Below, piece after piece: positions 8,687 to 18,049 of a DNA stretch of 64,000 nucleotides. The notes below the pieces were generated by a model, which searched no databases, was not told the origin of the DNA, and was given only the letters and a program-made list of their open reading frames with translations. A program made the translations under genes and the position numbers. Position 1 is the first letter of the stretch. Every line of letters begins with the position of its first letter. Source of the stretch: an uncultured Oleiphilaceae bacterium (GTDB lineage Bacteria; Pseudomonadota; Gammaproteobacteria; Pseudomonadales; Oleiphilaceae); assembly GCA_913060665.1 (NCBI GenBank), contig CAJXUY010000007.1, forward strand, positions 124,001 to 188,000. The letters run 5' to 3'.

Positions 8687-8702
8687 CTGTATATAAGAAC
8701 AG
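8687..8702. promoter_or_regulatory. LexA (SOS) box upstream of dinB
   Basis: CTGT-ATATAAGA-ACAG matches the gammaproteobacterial LexA operator CTGT-N8-ACAG exactly, with the preferred AT-rich centre. It sits 46-61 bases upstream of the dinB ATG and just downstream of a candidate -10 box, so LexA binding should block initiation until DNA damage. Confidence 0.85.
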
Positions 8703-8747
8703 TTTTGTTTGTGGGTGTGATTTGGTTCTTATTAAGAGGTTGTTTGA

Positions 8748-9824
8748 ATGAGCATAAGAAAGATTATCCATTGTGATTGTGATTGCTTTTACGCTGCCGT
8801 TGAGATTCGTGATAACCCGCTGTTATGTGGGCTGCCGATAGCGGTAGGTGGGGCGCCAAACTCCAGAGGAGTGATAGCGACGTGCAGTTATGAGGCAAGA
8901 CAGTATGGTGTTCGGTCAGCGATGTCTTCTGCTAGAGCGGCTCAATTGTGCCCCGATTTAGTGTTTATAAAGCCTAATATTGCTAAATATCAAATGGTAT
9001 CGCAGGCGATTCATGGGATCTTTAAGCAATATACTGACCTTATAGAACCTTTATCGCTCGATGAAGCGTACCTCGATGTGACCGATGCACCATTTTGCTC
9101 CGGTAGTGCCACGCTGATGGCGGAAGAAATCCGGACCAAAATAAGTCGGCAGTTGGGTATCACTATCTCAGCGGGTGTTGCTCCCAATAAATTTCTTGCC
9201 AAAGTAGCAAGTGACTGGAATAAGCCTGATGGTCTTTTCGTTGTGCGCCCTGAAGAGATCGGCTCATTTGTTGAGCGTTTGAATGTTTCAAAGATAAACG
9301 GTGTTGGGAAGGTGACTCAGTCAAAGCTTAATCAAATGGGGGTTGATACTTGTGGCGACCTACAGGCATTTAGTGAGGCAGAATTGACTCAGGCATTTGG
9401 GCAGTATGGTAAACGTCTTTTCTCGGTGGCGAGAGGAGTGGATAATAGGCCAATACAAACTCATCGTAAGAGAAAATCTATCTCAGTAGAACATACCTAC
9501 TCTAAAGACTTAGTAAGTGTTGACTTGATAACTGGGTGCGTGCCTGTATTAATGAGTGAGCTAAGGCTGCGGTGTGAGCGTAAGCTGGCTCAAGGTAGGC
9601 AGGTCGTCAAGCGTTTTGTGAAAGTGAAGTTTTATGATTTTACCCAGACAACGCTCGAGCATAAGATTGATAATATCGACGAAGATTGGGACTCCAACCG
9701 TGTCTATAGTTCTCTTTTAGAGGCTGCATGGGCTAGAGAGAAGAAGGCGGTGAGGCTTTTAGGGGTGGGGGTTAGACTGGGCGACGGGGAGGTTGTTGAA
9801 AGCCGCCAGCTGTCTTTGCTATAA
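8748..9824 (+). CDS. dinB: DNA polymerase IV (Y-family translesion polymerase)
   Basis: DinB copies past damaged bases and is error-prone. The 358-residue protein has the palm motif HCDCDCFYAAVE near the N-terminus (both catalytic aspartates kept; usual form HxDMDCFF/Y, so Cys replaces Met), the second acidic motif SLDEAYLD near residue 103, helix-hairpin-helix segments (VSKINGVGKVTQSKLNQMGV) and a little-finger domain ending in RLLGVGVRL. The tyrosine after CF occupies the steric-gate position. The C-terminus keeps a clamp-binding-like QLSLL. Its LexA box places it in the SOS regulon. parC follows 174 bp downstream, probably from its own promoter. Confidence 0.95.
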   Translation: MSIRKIIHCDCDCFYAAVEIRDNPLLCGLPIAVGGAPNSRGVIATCSYEARQYGVRSAMSSARAAQLCPDLVFIKPNIAKYQMVSQAIHGIFKQYTDLIEPLSLDEAYLDVTDAPFCSGSATLMAEEIRTKISRQLGITISAGVAPNKFLAKVASDWNKPDGLFVVRPEEIGSFVERLNVSKINGVGKVTQSKLNQMGVDTCGDLQAFSEAELTQAFGQYGKRLFSVARGVDNRPIQTHRKRKSISVEHTYSKDLVSVDLITGCVPVLMSELRLRCERKLAQGRQVVKRFVKVKFYDFTQTTLEHKIDNIDEDWDSNRVYSSLLEAAWAREKKAVRLLGVGVRLGDGEVVESRQLSLL

Positions 9825-9998
9825 AGAATGCGGGTAATTATACAATTCTCTTCCGTTGGCTGTTTTATTGAAGCTCTCTGGTGCCTATAATGAGTGCAAT
9901 TTACGGCATATATATGTCGCTTGGTTAGGCGTTTGATCTTCCATATACATGAGTAGTGACCAATCATAATAATGAAAGCAGGTTTCTAAGGGTAATTC

Positions 9999-12299
9999 AT
10001 GACAACGATTATTGATCCAATGGATGAAGGTGTTGAGCGGGTTTCGCTTAAAGAATATACCGAGAAAGCATATCTTGATTATTCGATGTATGTCATTCTT
10101 GATCGTGCTTTGCCCCATATTGGCGATGGGCTAAAGCCAGTACAGCGTCGTATCGTGTATGCAATGTCGGAGCTAGGGTTAAAATCGACCGCCAAATATA
10201 AAAAATCAGCCAGAACAGTCGGTGATGTACTTGGTAAGTTTCACCCTCACGGTGACAGTGCCTGTTATGAGGCGATGGTGTTAATGGCGCAGCCATTCTC
10301 ATATCGCTACCCTTTGGTGGATGGCCAAGGAAATTGGGGAGCTCCAGATGATCCAAAGTCATTTGCCGCAATGCGTTATACCGAATCAAGACTGGCTCAT
10401 TATGCTGATACACTGTTAAGTGAGTTAGGACAGGGGACAGTTGATTGGGGCCCTAATTTCGATGGGACGATGGAGGAGCCTTTAACGTTACCGGCTCGTC
10501 TTCCTAATCTATTGTTAAATGGCACTACCGGTATTGCTGTAGGTATGGCAACGGACATACCTCCTCATAACCTTAGAGAGATGGCCTCCGCTTGCGTCCG
10601 TTTGCTTGAGGAGCCGTCGGCAACGACTGAACAGCTACTTGAGCATGTTAAAGGCCCTGACTTTCCAACCGGCGCTGAAATTATTACCCCTCGGTCAGAG
10701 CTACAAAAGATCTATGAGACAGGGCGCGGTTCGTTAAGAATGCGAGCAGTCTTCACCCAAGAGACCGGTGATATTGTTGTAACAGAACTTCCGCATCAGG
10801 TGTCGGGAGCCAAAATACTCGAACAGATCGCGGCCCAAATGCAGGCTAAAAAGCTGCCTATGGTGGCTGATTTACGAGATGAGTCTGATCATGAAAATCC
10901 TACAAGGCTGGTAATCGTACCGAAATCAAACCGTATTGATATTGATGCATTGATGGCGCACCTGTTTTCTAGCACAGATCTTGAACGAACCTATCGTGTG
11001 AATATCAACGTTATTGGTATTGATGGGCGACCTGCGGTTAAGGGGCTTTTGACCATTCTATCAGAATGGCTGCAATACCGAACAGGTACGGTTAGGCGCC
11101 GTCTTCAATATCGGTTAGATAAAGTATTGAAGCGGCTGCACTTATTAGAAGGTTTGTTGACCGCATTTCTCAACATCGATGAAGTTATTCATATCATTCG
11201 TACTGAAGATGAGCCAAAAGCGGTGTTGATGCAGCGTTTTGATCTCACGGATATTCAGGCTGATTATATTCTTGATACCAAATTGCGTCAGCTCGCGCGC
11301 TTGGAAGAGATGAAAATCAGAGGTGAGCAAGACGAGCTAGAAAAAGAAAGAATTTATCTTGAGAAAATACTGGGCTCAGCGCAACGCTTAAAAACTCTGG
11401 TTAAGAAAGAGTTGTTAGCAGATGCCGAAACCTTTGGTGATGATCGCCGTTCACCGATTGTGGCGAGAGCCGAAGCGAAAGCTTTTTCAGAAGCCGATCT
11501 AGTTTCTTCTGAGCCAGTGACGGTAGTGCTCTCTGATAAAGGCTGGGTGCGTTCAGCTAAAGGGCATGATATTGATCCAACGGGGTTAAGTTATAAAGCA
11601 GGTGATAGCTATTCACTATCTGCCAAAGGCCGCAGTAATGAAGGTGTTGTGTTTCTGGATTCTACTGGCAGAGCTTATACGCTTCCTGCCCATACCTTAC
11701 CGTCGGCACGTGGTCAGGGTGAACCATTGACCGGGCGAATTAACCCTCCTTCCGGCGCGACCTTTAAAGGGGTGGTGATGGGTTGCCTAGACAATAAGTT
11801 ATTGATGATGAGTGATGGCGGGTACGGATTTGTAACCAGTGTGGCAGATCTGCAAAGTAAAAATAAAGCTGGTAAAGCGGCACTGAGTCTGCCCAAAGGC
11901 GCTGAAGTAATGATGCCGATACCAATAGATGATGCTGCAAGTCAGTACCTGGTTGCGGTTAGTAATGAAGGCCGGATGCTGGTTTTTCCTGTTAGAGATT
12001 TACCAGAGCTATCTAAAGGTAAGGGCAACAAGATTATAAGTATACCGTCTGCACGTGTTCAAAGTCGTGAGGAGTTAATGGCGTTAGTGACGGTTTTCTG
12101 TGAGGAAGACCGTTTGGTCATTCATTCTGGTAAACGCCACTTGAAGCTGCGCTTTAGTGATTTAGAACATTATTTAGGTGAGCGCGGAAGGAGAGGACAC
12201 AAGCTGCCTAGAGGCTTGCAAAAAGTTGATCGAATTGAGGTGCTTACCAGCCGTCAAGAAAGCTCTGGTGGTGAAAGTTCGATGGGTGGAATGGAATAA
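9999..12299 (+). CDS. parC: DNA topoisomerase IV subunit A
   Basis: ParC (766 residues) is the breakage-reunion subunit of topoisomerase IV, which decatenates replicated chromosomes together with ParE; parE is not in the window. The quinolone-resistance region reads [12 protein letters not shown] near residue 80 (Ser present, the susceptible-type residue), and the catalytic tyrosine is in [10 protein letters not shown] near residue 123. The C-terminal beta-pinwheel is present ([11 protein letters not shown], then [19 protein letters not shown]). ATG at 9999 is preceded by AAGGG. The next gene, serB, begins 43 bases after the stop. Confidence 0.96.
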   Translation: MTTIIDPMDEGVERVSLKEYTEKAYLDYSMYVILDRALPHIGDGLKPVQRRIVYAMSELGLKSTAKYKKSARTVGDVLGKFHPHGDSACYEAMVLMAQPFSYRYPLVDGQGNWGAPDDPKSFAAMRYTESRLAHYADTLLSELGQGTVDWGPNFDGTMEEPLTLPARLPNLLLNGTTGIAVGMATDIPPHNLREMASACVRLLEEPSATTEQLLEHVKGPDFPTGAEIITPRSELQKIYETGRGSLRMRAVFTQETGDIVVTELPHQVSGAKILEQIAAQMQAKKLPMVADLRDESDHENPTRLVIVPKSNRIDIDALMAHLFSSTDLERTYRVNINVIGIDGRPAVKGLLTILSEWLQYRTGTVRRRLQYRLDKVLKRLHLLEGLLTAFLNIDEVIHIIRTEDEPKAVLMQRFDLTDIQADYILDTKLRQLARLEEMKIRGEQDELEKERIYLEKILGSAQRLKTLVKKELLADAETFGDDRRSPIVARAEAKAFSEADLVSSEPVTVVLSDKGWVRSAKGHDIDPTGLSYKAGDSYSLSAKGRSNEGVVFLDSTGRAYTLPAHTLPSARGQGEPLTGRINPPSGATFKGVVMGCLDNKLLMMSDGGYGFVTSVADLQSKNKAGKAALSLPKGAEVMMPIPIDDAASQYLVAVSNEGRMLVFPVRDLPELSKGKGNKIISIPSARVQSREELMALVTVFCEEDRLVIHSGKRHLKLRFSDLEHYLGERGRRGHKLPRGLQKVDRIEVLTSRQESSGGESSMGGME

Positions 12300-12342
12300 T
12301 AGCGTTCGATTAAACAGTAAACTGATTGATAAGGGCCAATGT

Positions 12343-13554
12343 GTGAGTGAAATAGTATTAATTAATGTGTCCGGCCAGGATAAACCAGGGTTGACCTCTG
12401 AGATTACTGAAATAATGGCTCAGTACCAGATTAGAATCTTGGATATTGGGCAGGCCGTTATTCATGATCATCTGACATGGGGGATCTTGATCGAATTACC
12501 TGAAGAGCAATCTTCTTCTCCCTTGTTGAAAGATTTGCTGTTTAAAATGCATGAACTAGGGTTGCCGGTTCGTTTTGAACCGGTATCTAAAGATGAGTAT
12601 GAGAACTGGGTGAAAGGTAAGGGTAAGGCGCGCTATATTGTTACATTACTTGCTCGTTCGATTACTGCAGATCAAATCGCGCAGGTCTCGAAGGTTACTG
12701 CTAATAATGGCTTGAATATTGATAATATTACCCGCTTATCGAGTCGTCCACCGGTTGAAATTGATGAAAATGAGAGTCAGGCTTGTATTGAATTCTCTGT
12801 TCGTGGAACCCCGCCAGATCTCGACTGCTTGCGTGCGGAGTTTCTTCAAATCGCCGCTGATATGAATGTGGATATTGCGTTTCAGGAAGACTCAGTTTTT
12901 CGGCGTAATCGCCGGCTAGTGGTGTTTGATATGGATTCAACGCTTATTGATGCAGAAGTCATTGATGAGTTGGCAAAAGAGGCGGGTGTCGGTGATCAGG
13001 TGGTTGAAATTACTGAGCAGGCGATGCGTGGTGAGATTGAGTTCACTGAAAGCTTTGCCCGTCGCGTGGCTCTGTTGAAAGGGCTAGATGAAGCTGTGTT
13101 AGCCAATGTAGCTGCACGCTTAAAGCTTACTGAAGGTGCTGAGCGGTTAATTGGGACGCTTAAAGGGCTTGGTTATAAGACTGCAATCTTGTCAGGTGGC
13201 TTCACCTATTTTGCCAATAACCTCAAGCAACAACTTGGGATTGATTATGTCTATGCCAATGAGCTGGAAATCGAAGACGGTAAAGTAACGGGTAGGGTAA
13301 CAGGGCAGGTGGTTGATGGCGACCGTAAGGCTCAGCTGTTACTTGAAATAGCAAAGAAAGAGAATATACAACAGCAACAGGTTATTGCTGTTGGCGACGG
13401 AGCTAATGATTTACCGATGTTAAGTCAGGCTGGTCTTGGGGTTGCATTTAGAGCAAAGCCTCTAGTTAAAGAGAGTGCCGAGCATTCGATTTCAACATTA
13501 GGACTAGACGGAATTTTATACTTGATTGGCTTTAGGGATCGAGAGACTGAATAA
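12343..13554 (+). CDS. serB: Phosphoserine phosphatase SerB
   Basis: SerB hydrolyses phosphoserine to serine, the last step of serine synthesis. The protein has about 403 residues with two N-terminal ACT-like regulatory domains (about residues 5-80 and 95-175) and a C-terminal HAD phosphatase (about 190-400). The HAD motifs are visible: VVFDMDSTLID (nucleophile and acid/base Asp), LSGGF, and VGDGANDLPML. The GTG at 12343 has AAGGG about 8 bases upstream and gives the normal N-terminus SEIVLINVSGQDKPG; the frame stays open into parC but that extension does not look like SerB. Confidence 0.93.
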   Translation: MSEIVLINVSGQDKPGLTSEITEIMAQYQIRILDIGQAVIHDHLTWGILIELPEEQSSSPLLKDLLFKMHELGLPVRFEPVSKDEYENWVKGKGKARYIVTLLARSITADQIAQVSKVTANNGLNIDNITRLSSRPPVEIDENESQACIEFSVRGTPPDLDCLRAEFLQIAADMNVDIAFQEDSVFRRNRRLVVFDMDSTLIDAEVIDELAKEAGVGDQVVEITEQAMRGEIEFTESFARRVALLKGLDEAVLANVAARLKLTEGAERLIGTLKGLGYKTAILSGGFTYFANNLKQQLGIDYVYANELEIEDGKVTGRVTGQVVDGDRKAQLLLEIAKKENIQQQQVIAVGDGANDLPMLSQAGLGVAFRAKPLVKESAEHSISTLGLDGILYLIGFRDRETE

Positions 13555-13650
13555 ATATTAATCGCGCCAAAGTGGTTTCTATGGTGATATGTGTATCAAA
13601 GTAGGTGGCGATTTTGGTGTGATGGTGCTGTTGTCTTGCCACGAAACATT

Positions 13651-13680
13651 AAATAGAGCTAGAAATACCTAGCCCTATTT
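13651..13680. terminator. Candidate bidirectional terminator between serB and the fimX-like gene
   Basis: AAATAGAGCTAG (13651-13662), a 5-base loop and CTAGCCCTATTT form a 12-bp stem with one mismatch between two convergent genes. It overlaps the stop codon of the minus-strand gene. The outer A/T-rich arms provide a short T-run in either direction. Confidence 0.55.
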
Positions 13681-15763
13681 ACTCTTCACTAAAATCGTAG
13701 TTCATTTCGGGGGTAGGGGCTTGTAGGTAATAGCCCTGAATATAGTTAACCCCTGCCTGCCATAACGTTGACAGAATAGCGGCATTCTCGACTAACGGCA
13801 CGATGGTGAGTTTACCTTGAGCTTGCAGTGACTTGATCATCTCTTTGATCTGTTCTTTGGTTTCATCATCCTTCTGAATCTCATCCGTAAATGATCCATC
13901 GAGTTTAACGTAGTCGGTATCAACATGCTTAAGGGTGTTGAATGGGTTAAGTGCACAACCAAATCGACTAATAGAGACTTTGCAGTGCAGCTCTTTTAGC
14001 CCTTTTGCGAAATCTTTCGCTTGTTTCAGGTAGGTAATAGCCTCTGATTCATTGAATTGGAATATCAGTGAATCACCTGGCAGCCTTGCGGCTTTTAATG
14101 CAATGCTTAACCAAGGCATAAATGTTTGGTCTTGAATGGTCTCTGCCGTTAAATTCAGTACTAGTTTAGTCTGGTGCCCTTTTGAGCGGTGGCTGCTTAA
14201 ATGTTTGATGGTTTGCAAAATAACCCAGCGGTCAATTTTACTCGCCATTTCAGAAGGTCCAGAAGGTGGCAGGAAGTCATAAGGAGAGACATCGTTGCCT
14301 TCATTATCGAGCATTCTTAAAAACGCTTCATAATGCTCTTCGCTTTCACCCCTTAAGCTGATAATAGGCTGAAAAAGTAGCTTGAAACGATTATCGTCGA
14401 GTGCCTTCTGTAAGCTTACTACGGTCGTTTCACTATCGTCACCCGCAATGACTTTTTGAGTGAAGATCAGCGCGCCATTGCCCGTTTCGTGACCTTCTTG
14501 TTGACGTACATCGTCTGAGGCAGTATGTGAGCGGCCTAGTAAATCCTGAGCTTTCGGTGCATTGTCATTGATTAGGGCAACACCAATACTTGTGGTGACC
14601 TGAATGGTTCGGCCGGAGACATCTGACATGTGTTGTTCTACCGCGTTACGTATTTTTTCGGCGGTAGTTTGCGCATCATTATCGTCTTGAGGCATGGCTA
14701 ACAAGCCATACGCATCGTCACTGATTCGTGCTAATGTCCAGGCTTCTTCCGCTTGTTCGCGTAAAACGTTAGCAATATCGCTGAGCACCAAATCGGCACC
14801 AGCAATACCCGCGTTTGATTTAATCTGATTAAAGCTATCGAGTGCGATATAGTAAAGGGCGCCTGTTTGGCCTTTGGCAACGGCTAGTTCTATCGCATTA
14901 TCGACTTTATCCATCAGGTACTGCCGATTGTAAAGTCCTGTTAGCAGATCCTGACTGCTAATTTCTTTTAGGCGCTCTTCTAGTTCTGCGCTATCTTGTT
15001 CGGGTCTTACTACTATTTGGGTGCAAGGCTCGCTATCGTATGTTGCTACTGAGAACGACATTTGTACTTTAACTTCAGAGTCGTCACTTCTTCGCGTTAC
15101 GCACGTTAGTTGCTTTTGTCTTTCTTCACCGTCGGTATAGAGTTTGGTTATCTCTTTGAATTCGTCTTGGCTTGCCTGAGTTAAGGTGTCCAGCACGGGT
15201 ATGCAAATGAGGTCATCGATATCATCGTAACCCAAAAAGTCCATATATGAGCTGTTTGCATAGATATGCATGCCGTCATTGATATAGGCAATGGCATCCT
15301 TTGAACTGTCTAGAAGCAATTGGCATCGCTTCTCTGCTTCTCGAAGATGAACTTCGATTGAACGACGGTTTCTGCGTTCATATAAGTTGCTGAGTTCTCG
15401 GTTAACCGCCAAAATAAGATGTTTACGATCTTTAAATGGTATAACGTCTTGGGCGCCAGCCTTCATATAGTTGACGATGCTTTCGTCTTCTAGGCAGTTA
15501 TTTAAAACGATAAACGGGATATCTTTATCGAGGCGTTTGATATGAGAAAGTGATGTAGAGGCCGTAAGCTCGGTTTCTTCTTCTCGTGCTAGAAATAGAT
15601 CCCATGAATGCTCTTTGAGTGACTCCAACAAGTCTTCTTCTGAGGTGACTCGATGAGCTCTGGTTGCTCTTCCGGAGTTTCTCAGTAGGCTGACCATCTC
15701 TTCTGCATCATTTTGAGATTGATCCAGAATAAGAAGGTGGACTGTTTCATTTTTCTTTCGCAT
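13679..15763 (-). CDS. fimX: FimX-like protein: REC-PAS-GGDEF-EAL, all catalytic sites degenerate
   Basis: This 694-residue protein has the domain order and length of Pseudomonas FimX (about 691), a c-di-GMP receptor that controls type IV pilus assembly and twitching. Domains: REC-like 8-125 (A59/R60 where the phospho-Asp should be), PAS 143-253, GGDEF-like 268-400 (signature is SDDAY at 348-352) and EAL-like 445-690 (EAF at 479-481; the usual DDFG is SRFG at 599-602). K620 and Q465 remain. So it should bind rather than make or degrade c-di-GMP. It lies next to serB and upstream of psd as in pseudomonads. The unknown gene at 15871 precedes it by about 107 bp on the same strand, possibly one operon. 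No pilus genes are in the window. Confidence 0.85.
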   Translation of the reverse strand: MRKKNETVHLLILDQSQNDAEEMVSLLRNSGRATRAHRVTSEEDLLESLKEHSWDLFLAREEETELTASTSLSHIKRLDKDIPFIVLNNCLEDESIVNYMKAGAQDVIPFKDRKHLILAVNRELSNLYERRNRRSIEVHLREAEKRCQLLLDSSKDAIAYINDGMHIYANSSYMDFLGYDDIDDLICIPVLDTLTQASQDEFKEITKLYTDGEERQKQLTCVTRRSDDSEVKVQMSFSVATYDSEPCTQIVVRPEQDSAELEERLKEISSQDLLTGLYNRQYLMDKVDNAIELAVAKGQTGALYYIALDSFNQIKSNAGIAGADLVLSDIANVLREQAEEAWTLARISDDAYGLLAMPQDDNDAQTTAEKIRNAVEQHMSDVSGRTIQVTTSIGVALINDNAPKAQDLLGRSHTASDDVRQQEGHETGNGALIFTQKVIAGDDSETTVVSLQKALDDNRFKLLFQPIISLRGESEEHYEAFLRMLDNEGNDVSPYDFLPPSGPSEMASKIDRWVILQTIKHLSSHRSKGHQTKLVLNLTAETIQDQTFMPWLSIALKAARLPGDSLIFQFNESEAITYLKQAKDFAKGLKELHCKVSISRFGCALNPFNTLKHVDTDYVKLDGSFTDEIQKDDETKEQIKEMIKSLQAQGKLTIVPLVENAAILSTLWQAGVNYIQGYYLQAPTPEMNYDFSEE

Positions 15764-15870
15764 TAACTCTACTTCTATAAGGTATGGTCGTTTCGTTTGC
15801 TGGACGTATAGTTGGGTGGATTTGAGAGAGGGTAGCCCTCTCTTTGCCTTGTCTCTATATTATCGCGTGT

Positions 15871-17682
15871 TTACAGCGATGGCCATAGCGAGTCAAAATC
15901 ATCGTCACCACCGCTCTTAGTTACTTTTGGTAATTCTGCAATACCGCTGCTTGAGAATATCTTTAACTCAAACTGGCTAAAGCTTCCTGTTGCCGCGACT
16001 CGCCGATTGAGTTGGCACTTTGTCTCTTCGCCTTGTTGGTTCAGGAGTATTCGTTGTCCTGTCTGGAATGGTAGTCTTGGCGTGATGAGCGTTGCGGCTT
16101 GATCAATCGCTGAAAGCTCCGGTAATAGCAACCCTCTCAGATATTCGCTGTTCTCGCCTGTCTTCTGAATAAGCTGTACCCCACAAGGTTGAGCTGAGGG
16201 TGCTAATAGCTCTATACCGATTTGGGTTCCGTGTTGTTTAACTTGTCGAATCCAGCGTATGACGGCCACACTCCACGGGTGAGCCTCACTCTCCCTAATG
16301 CCAAGAATTTCACCTGCTTGAATATTTCCAGGGATTTCACCTAACCACTGCAAGCAATATCCACCAGGGCTGGTGTTAATTAGTGGTGCATTATAATGCT
16401 TGAATGTGGTTTTTTTCTGTTTGTCTTCATCGTAAATTGAGCGTGTAAAGTTAACCGGAATACTGGCATGCTCTTCAGTTTCAGACCCAGAAGATCCTGC
16501 GTCAAAGGCACCGGACCATGCATCATTCTGCTTTTTGCTGCGGTTAAGGAATACATTGTCGCCATCAGGTTCGATGTGCCGTTTGATCATATCCTGAATC
16601 AGCTGAGTATTAAACTCGATTTCACCCGAACAGAAATAGTGAGCGGCACTCAACCCTGTGCATAATTGTAGGTGGCCTTTGCTCGACATACGTTTGAAGT
16701 TGCGTTTGGTCAATATGCCTAATGCTTGGGCCATATGCGCGACAAGTTGATCTTGGATGTTGTTTGGTATCTCAATGAGGTTGTCAGCATCTTGCTCTTT
16801 ACGCCCATTAGATGATAGGTAGTTGGTTAAATGCTGCACTAGTGTTGCGGTATCGAAACCGTAGAAGTGGTCGGTTAATGAATCATGTAGAAGGCTTCGA
16901 TAAACCGGTGGCGCGTCGTTTTCCATATTGAGCACAAATGTGGAGCTGGAGGAATAATACTGACCGATATCTGTATAAGTAGCCCAGACTTCAAATGCAT
17001 TATATATTTGGGTTAGGTCACTTTGTCTCAACTGGTTTGTTTTACAGCAACCAAGAAGTAGGAGCCTTTTATAGGCTTCCTCAATACTTGTTTCAGGCTT
17101 GCTGGTGTTTTGTTCGTCTTTTATTGCGTACTTAAGCAAGTCTGATGTTTCTGAAAATTTGAAAATAGCATGGGATTCTAACCACACATTTTTTGGGCTC
17201 GGGCAGTAAAGCTGAGAAGATCTTAGGACTGTACGCGCATATTCACTGATGACCCTATGACAGGCTATTGCAAGATTCTTCTTAGCTTTTTCATTTTTAG
17301 GCTGTTCTGAGTTTTCGAGAATAACAACCTTGTAGCCTGTTGCTAAATGTATTTGCAGCGCTTGCGATAGATTGGCAATTTTACGTTGTTTCTCAGGTAA
17401 AATGATCGGCTGGTTGAGATAGTGCTTCGATAGTTCATTACAGACGTATTGTATCGCAGGGCGAATGAGTTCAAGTAATTGGCTGCGTATCTGTGAGCTT
17501 ATAATGAGCTGATTTAACTCAATGATTGCGTGATAAAGCTGACGAGCTGTTTCACCAATATTAGCCATAGGAAGAGAGCTTACCCATTCTTCTATATGGT
17601 TGGGCGTTGCTTCGCAAAATGAGAGGGTGGCCAGGCTTTGTTCTGGAACATTAAGGTTGAGGTTTTTTACCTGGCTAGTCAT
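15871..17682 (-). CDS. Uncharacterised 603-residue protein with a PilZ-like C-terminal region
   Basis: I do not recognise a named family. The protein is soluble, with a helical N-terminal half and no transmembrane segment. Around residues 405-500 the pattern IPVNFTRSIYD, then LINTSPGGYCLQW, then GEILGIRE, then WSVAVIRWIR and GTQIGIELLA resembles the core of PilZ c-di-GMP-binding domains (the SxxG loop and beta-barrel spacing), but a clear RxxxR ligand motif is missing. It precedes the fimX-like gene on the same strand and, as I recall, the same neighbour exists in P. aeruginosa (PA4958 position). I infer a role in c-di-GMP-linked surface behaviour. Start ATG at 17680-17682 has a weak ribosome-binding site; a TTG one codon upstream is also possible. 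Confidence 0.75.
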   Translation of the reverse strand: MTSQVKNLNLNVPEQSLATLSFCEATPNHIEEWVSSLPMANIGETARQLYHAIIELNQLIISSQIRSQLLELIRPAIQYVCNELSKHYLNQPIILPEKQRKIANLSQALQIHLATGYKVVILENSEQPKNEKAKKNLAIACHRVISEYARTVLRSSQLYCPSPKNVWLESHAIFKFSETSDLLKYAIKDEQNTSKPETSIEEAYKRLLLLGCCKTNQLRQSDLTQIYNAFEVWATYTDIGQYYSSSSTFVLNMENDAPPVYRSLLHDSLTDHFYGFDTATLVQHLTNYLSSNGRKEQDADNLIEIPNNIQDQLVAHMAQALGILTKRNFKRMSSKGHLQLCTGLSAAHYFCSGEIEFNTQLIQDMIKRHIEPDGDNVFLNRSKKQNDAWSGAFDAGSSGSETEEHASIPVNFTRSIYDEDKQKKTTFKHYNAPLINTSPGGYCLQWLGEIPGNIQAGEILGIRESEAHPWSVAVIRWIRQVKQHGTQIGIELLAPSAQPCGVQLIQKTGENSEYLRGLLLPELSAIDQAATLITPRLPFQTGQRILLNQQGEETKCQLNRRVAATGSFSQFELKIFSSSGIAELPKVTKSGGDDDFDSLWPSL

Positions 17683-18049
17683 CAAGAAACACCATATTTA
17701 TCATACAAAATACACAGCACTGCCTATCAGAGAGTAAAAAGGCTCCCAGCAATGGCAGAAAGTTGTTGATGCGTGAGTAACGTTGCTATACAACTATCTT
17801 TACAATACAAGCACCTACCGGAAAGAATAGCAGAGATTTGCGAAGTGTCAGCAAAAACTACTTGATGCTCTGATATTTATCCCAAATAGATTATATTTTT
17901 CACTATTTTACTTTTTGGTTACCTAATAGTATTGCATTTCTATTCGCAATTCATGCCTGAATTATTGTAAAAAACTGTAATGCTTCATTTAATATATATA
18001 AATAAGTCGTCAAATACTATGTTGGTATGTGTGACTTATCGAGGCGGAC
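17683..18049. other. AT-rich gap without a gene between epmB and the PilZ-like gene
   Basis: No credible gene lies here. The gap separates the 3' end of epmB from the start of the 603-residue protein (both minus strand) and probably carries the promoter and a long leader of the latter. No strong terminator hairpin for epmB is visible. Confidence 0.6.
17824..17851 (-). promoter_or_regulatory. Candidate promoter for the PilZ-like/fimX-like pair
   Basis: On the minus strand: CTGACA (17851-17846), a 16-base spacer and TATTCT (17829-17824). It would give a leader of about 135 bases to the ATG at 17682. Matches are fair but this is an AT-rich region, so chance is possible. Confidence 0.3.

Noticed and set aside
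12178-12342. 55-codon N-terminal extension of serB overlapping parC
   Set aside because: The extension lies inside parC in another frame; SerB similarity begins at the GTG at 12343, which has a ribosome-binding site.
13679-15763. Considered as an active diguanylate cyclase or phosphodiesterase
   Set aside because: GGDEF, EAL and DDFG motifs are all altered (SDDAY, EAF, SRFG).
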